A program made the translations under genes and the position numbers. 7,768 nt of DNA from CAXGUU01 sp964012875 (GTDB taxonomy: Bacteria > Pseudomonadota > Gammaproteobacteria > Ga0077536), in the NCBI GenBank assembly GCA_964012875.1, contig CAXGUU010000154.1, forward strand, positions 1 through 7,768, given 5' to 3'. A model generated the notes under the pieces. The model made no database searches. It was not told the DNA's origin and saw only the letters and a program-made list of their open reading frames with translations. Shown here piece after piece: positions 6,165 to 7,768 of the stretch; positions within the stretch are counted from its first letter, which is position 1, and each line of letters begins with the position of its first letter.

Positions 6165-6232
6165 GACGACGGCCGAACCTGCGCCGCGGCCAAGGCATTT
6201 CTCCCTGCACTCGCCGTGGAAACCCTCGGTCG

Positions 6233-7186
6233 ATGACCGGCAACTCCGTCCAGCTTGATTCTAGCGGCAGCCTAAAACATTTTCTGACGATTGAAGGTCT
6301 GCCGCGGCAGCTGTTGATCGATATTCTCGATCACGCAGAAGGATTTACCGTCGTCGGTGATCGCGCGGTCAAGAAAGTGCCGCTGTTACGGGGCAAGACT
6401 GTCGTCAACCTCTTTTTCGAGCCAAGCACGCGCACCCGCACAACTTTCGAGCTGGCCGCCAAGCGGTTGTCGGCCGACGTTATGAGCCTCAATATCGAGG
6501 CCTCTGCGACCCGCAAGGGGGAAACGCTGGGCGATACCCTGCGCACCCTTGAGGCAATGCAAACGGACATATTTATTGTCCGCCACCAGGACAGTGGCGC
6601 ACCGGAATTCATTGCCCGACAGGTCGGCGATGAGGTCAATGTAATCAACGCCGGCGACGGTCGCCACGCACACCCAACGCAAGCGATGCTGGATATGTTC
6701 ACGATCCGCCGCCAAAAGCCCGCGTTCGAGGAACTGGTCGTTGCAATTGTTGGCGACATTGCACACTCGCGAGTCGCGCGCTCGGAGATACATGCCTTGA
6801 AAATTCTCGGCGTGCCGGAAATCAGGGTCGTCGCGCCGCAAACGCTAATGCCAGCAGGCATCTCCGGACTCGGTGTCGAGGTTCATCATGACCTCGACGA
6901 AGGTATCGCCGATGCTGACGTCATCATGATGCTGAGACTGCAACAGGAACGGATGCAAAGTGCACTGCTTCCGAGTGGTCACGAGTATTTCAACGGCTAC
7001 GGCCTGACGACCGAGCGCCTGAAAGCCGCCGCCAAAGACGCCATTGTCATGCACCCTGGCCCCATCAATCGCGGCGTGGAAATTGACTCCAGTGTCGCCG
7101 ACGGTGCCCAGTCCGTCATCCTGCAGCAGGTGACCCACGGCATCGCTATCAGGATGGCGGTGATGTCGATGGTGATCGGTAGCTGA
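6233..7186 (+). CDS. pyrB: Aspartate carbamoyltransferase catalytic subunit
   Basis: PyrB condenses carbamoyl phosphate with aspartate, the first committed step of pyrimidine synthesis. The 317-residue protein carries the carbamoyl-phosphate loop FFEPSTRTRTTFE (61-73), the mobile-loop serine and lysine (S91 and K95 in SATRKGETL), the GDGRHAHPTQ motif (141-150), the VGDIAHSRVARS segment (173-184), MLRLQQERMQ of the aspartate domain (233-242) and HPGPINRGVEI (274-284). All active-site residues known from the E. coli enzyme are present. The N-terminus is several residues longer than in E. coli, as in pseudomonad-type enzymes where this extension is tied to nucleotide inhibition. No pyrI regulatory subunit follows; instead a dihydroorotase-like gene starts eight bases later, the hallmark of class A (dodecameric) transcarbamoylases. 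The ATG at 6233 has only weak upstream ribosome-site matches. A loose GGCCG/CGGCC inverted repeat (6171-6191) lies in the leader. Confidence 0.98.
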   Translation: MTGNSVQLDSSGSLKHFLTIEGLPRQLLIDILDHAEGFTVVGDRAVKKVPLLRGKTVVNLFFEPSTRTRTTFELAAKRLSADVMSLNIEASATRKGETLGDTLRTLEAMQTDIFIVRHQDSGAPEFIARQVGDEVNVINAGDGRHAHPTQAMLDMFTIRRQKPAFEELVVAIVGDIAHSRVARSEIHALKILGVPEIRVVAPQTLMPAGISGLGVEVHHDLDEGIADADVIMMLRLQQERMQSALLPSGHEYFNGYGLTTERLKAAAKDAIVMHPGPINRGVEIDSSVADGAQSVILQQVTHGIAIRMAVMSMVIGS

Positions 7187-7194
7187 GCCAAGGC

Positions 7195-7768
7195 ATGAAG
7201 CTACGAATTCAAAATGGCCATGTTATTGACCCTGCGTCAGCCCGTGACGAAGTCATCGATGTCTGGATCGATGGTAGCGATGTCATCGGCCTAGGCCGCC
7301 GGCCATCCGGTTTTACCCCCGGCCGCACCATTGACGCCAGCGGCATGCTGGTGTGCCCGGGATTTATCGACATCGGCGCGCACCTGCGCGAACCCGGTTT
7401 CGAACATAAAGGCACGATCGCCAGTGAATTGCGTGCCGCAGCAATCGGCGGGTTCACAACCGTATGCTGCATGCCGGACACAGACCCGGTTATCGACACG
7501 CCGGCAGTTGTCGAATTAATCCATCAGCGCGCACGGGACGTACGTGGCGCGCAGGTACTCTGCATCGGCGCTCTGACACGGGGACTGGAAGGCCAGGTGC
7601 TGGCTGAAATGAGCGCGCTAAAGTCGATTGGCTGCGTCGCCGTCAGCAACGCGAATCTGGCGGTAACAGATACCGCCGTGATGGCCAATGCACTGTCCTA
7701 CGCGGCGACACTTGGCCTGACCGTGCTGCTGCAGTCAGAAGATTACTGGCTTGCGCGCCACGGCGTTA
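7195..7768 (+). CDS. pyrX: Non-catalytic dihydroorotase-like subunit (PyrC-prime/PyrX), partial
   Basis: The frame starts at ATG 7195, eight bases after the pyrB stop, and stays open to the right edge (191 codons; roughly 420 are usual). It resembles type I dihydroorotases: an N-terminal beta domain (IQNGHVIDPASARDEV, 5-20), PGFIDIGAHLREPGFEHKGT (55-74), the GGFTTVCCMPDTDPVID stretch (85-101), GALTRGLEG (125-133) and LLQSEDYWLA (178-187). Residues needed for metal binding are lost: the HxH motif reads G61-A-H63, the SDDG segment that supplies an aspartate ligand reads SNAN (151-154), and the histidine usual before the acidic ED pair is glutamine (Q180). The substrate-loop Asn of MPNT is Asp (D95). 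This matches PyrC-prime of pseudomonads, which has no dihydroorotase activity but is needed to assemble active PyrB into a dodecamer. A true pyrC should therefore exist elsewhere in the genome. The missing C-terminal half could not be checked. Confidence 0.9.
   Translation, partial: MKLRIQNGHVIDPASARDEVIDVWIDGSDVIGLGRRPSGFTPGRTIDASGMLVCPGFIDIGAHLREPGFEHKGTIASELRAAAIGGFTTVCCMPDTDPVIDTPAVVELIHQRARDVRGAQVLCIGALTRGLEGQVLAEMSALKSIGCVAVSNANLAVTDTAVMANALSYAATLGLTVLLQSEDYWLARHGV

Noticed and set aside
6171..6191. GGCCG/CGGCC inverted repeat before pyrB as a possible terminator or attenuator
   Set aside because: Only five base pairs with an 11-base loop, and the following AAGGCATTT is not a U-tract; too weak to call.
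1..7768. Mobile element, CRISPR, toxin-antitoxin or phage-defence content
   Set aside because: No transposase, integrase, terminal repeats, spaced repeat array or defence domain is seen; nearly all sequence is taken by conserved housekeeping genes.

Overview
The window is a conserved chromosomal housekeeping block from a fairly GC-rich gammaproteobacterium. Protein sequences and gene order point there: the run gshB, tonB-like, yqgE (algH), ruvX, pyrR, pyrB, pyrC-prime follows the order I recall for the PA0407 to PA0401 region of Pseudomonas aeruginosa. On the other side of gshB, however, lies a divergent hemC-hemD-hemX cluster rather than the pilGHIJK chemotaxis cluster that I recall in Pseudomonas. 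The organism is therefore probably a related but non-pseudomonad lineage. I cannot name the genus.

Minus strand, 1-2095: hemC, hemD and a hemX-like gene run leftward as a tightly coupled operon, each pair sharing an ATGA stop/start overlap. HemC builds hydroxymethylbilane and HemD closes it to uroporphyrinogen III. The hemX-like product is a single-pass membrane protein with a coiled-coil stalk and runs off the left edge. A 211-base divergent control region (2096-2306) separates hemC from gshB.

Plus strand, 2307-4460: gshB (glutathione synthetase), a 192-base gap without a gene, then a TonB-family energy transducer. Plus strand, 4544-5638: yqgE/algH and ruvX/yqgF, a very common pair, here separated by a short stretch that is fully spanned by a 33-codon open frame overlapping both neighbours. 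Plus strand, 5635-7768: pyrR (overlapping ruvX by ATGA), pyrB, and the first 191 codons of a dihydroorotase-like protein. The last has lost several metal ligands and looks like PyrC-prime/PyrX, the non-catalytic partner that holds the pseudomonad-type aspartate transcarbamoylase together.

All main genes are confidently assigned. I found no RNA gene, mobile element, CRISPR array or clear intrinsic terminator, and no plainly new system. The items worth a second look are modest: the non-catalytic PyrC-prime, the relay-like small frame between yqgE and ruvX, a TonB with no receptor or ExbBD genes in view, a near-perfect 20-base palindrome after tonB, repeats around the pyrR stop, and some unusual residues in RuvX and in the HemX-like protein.
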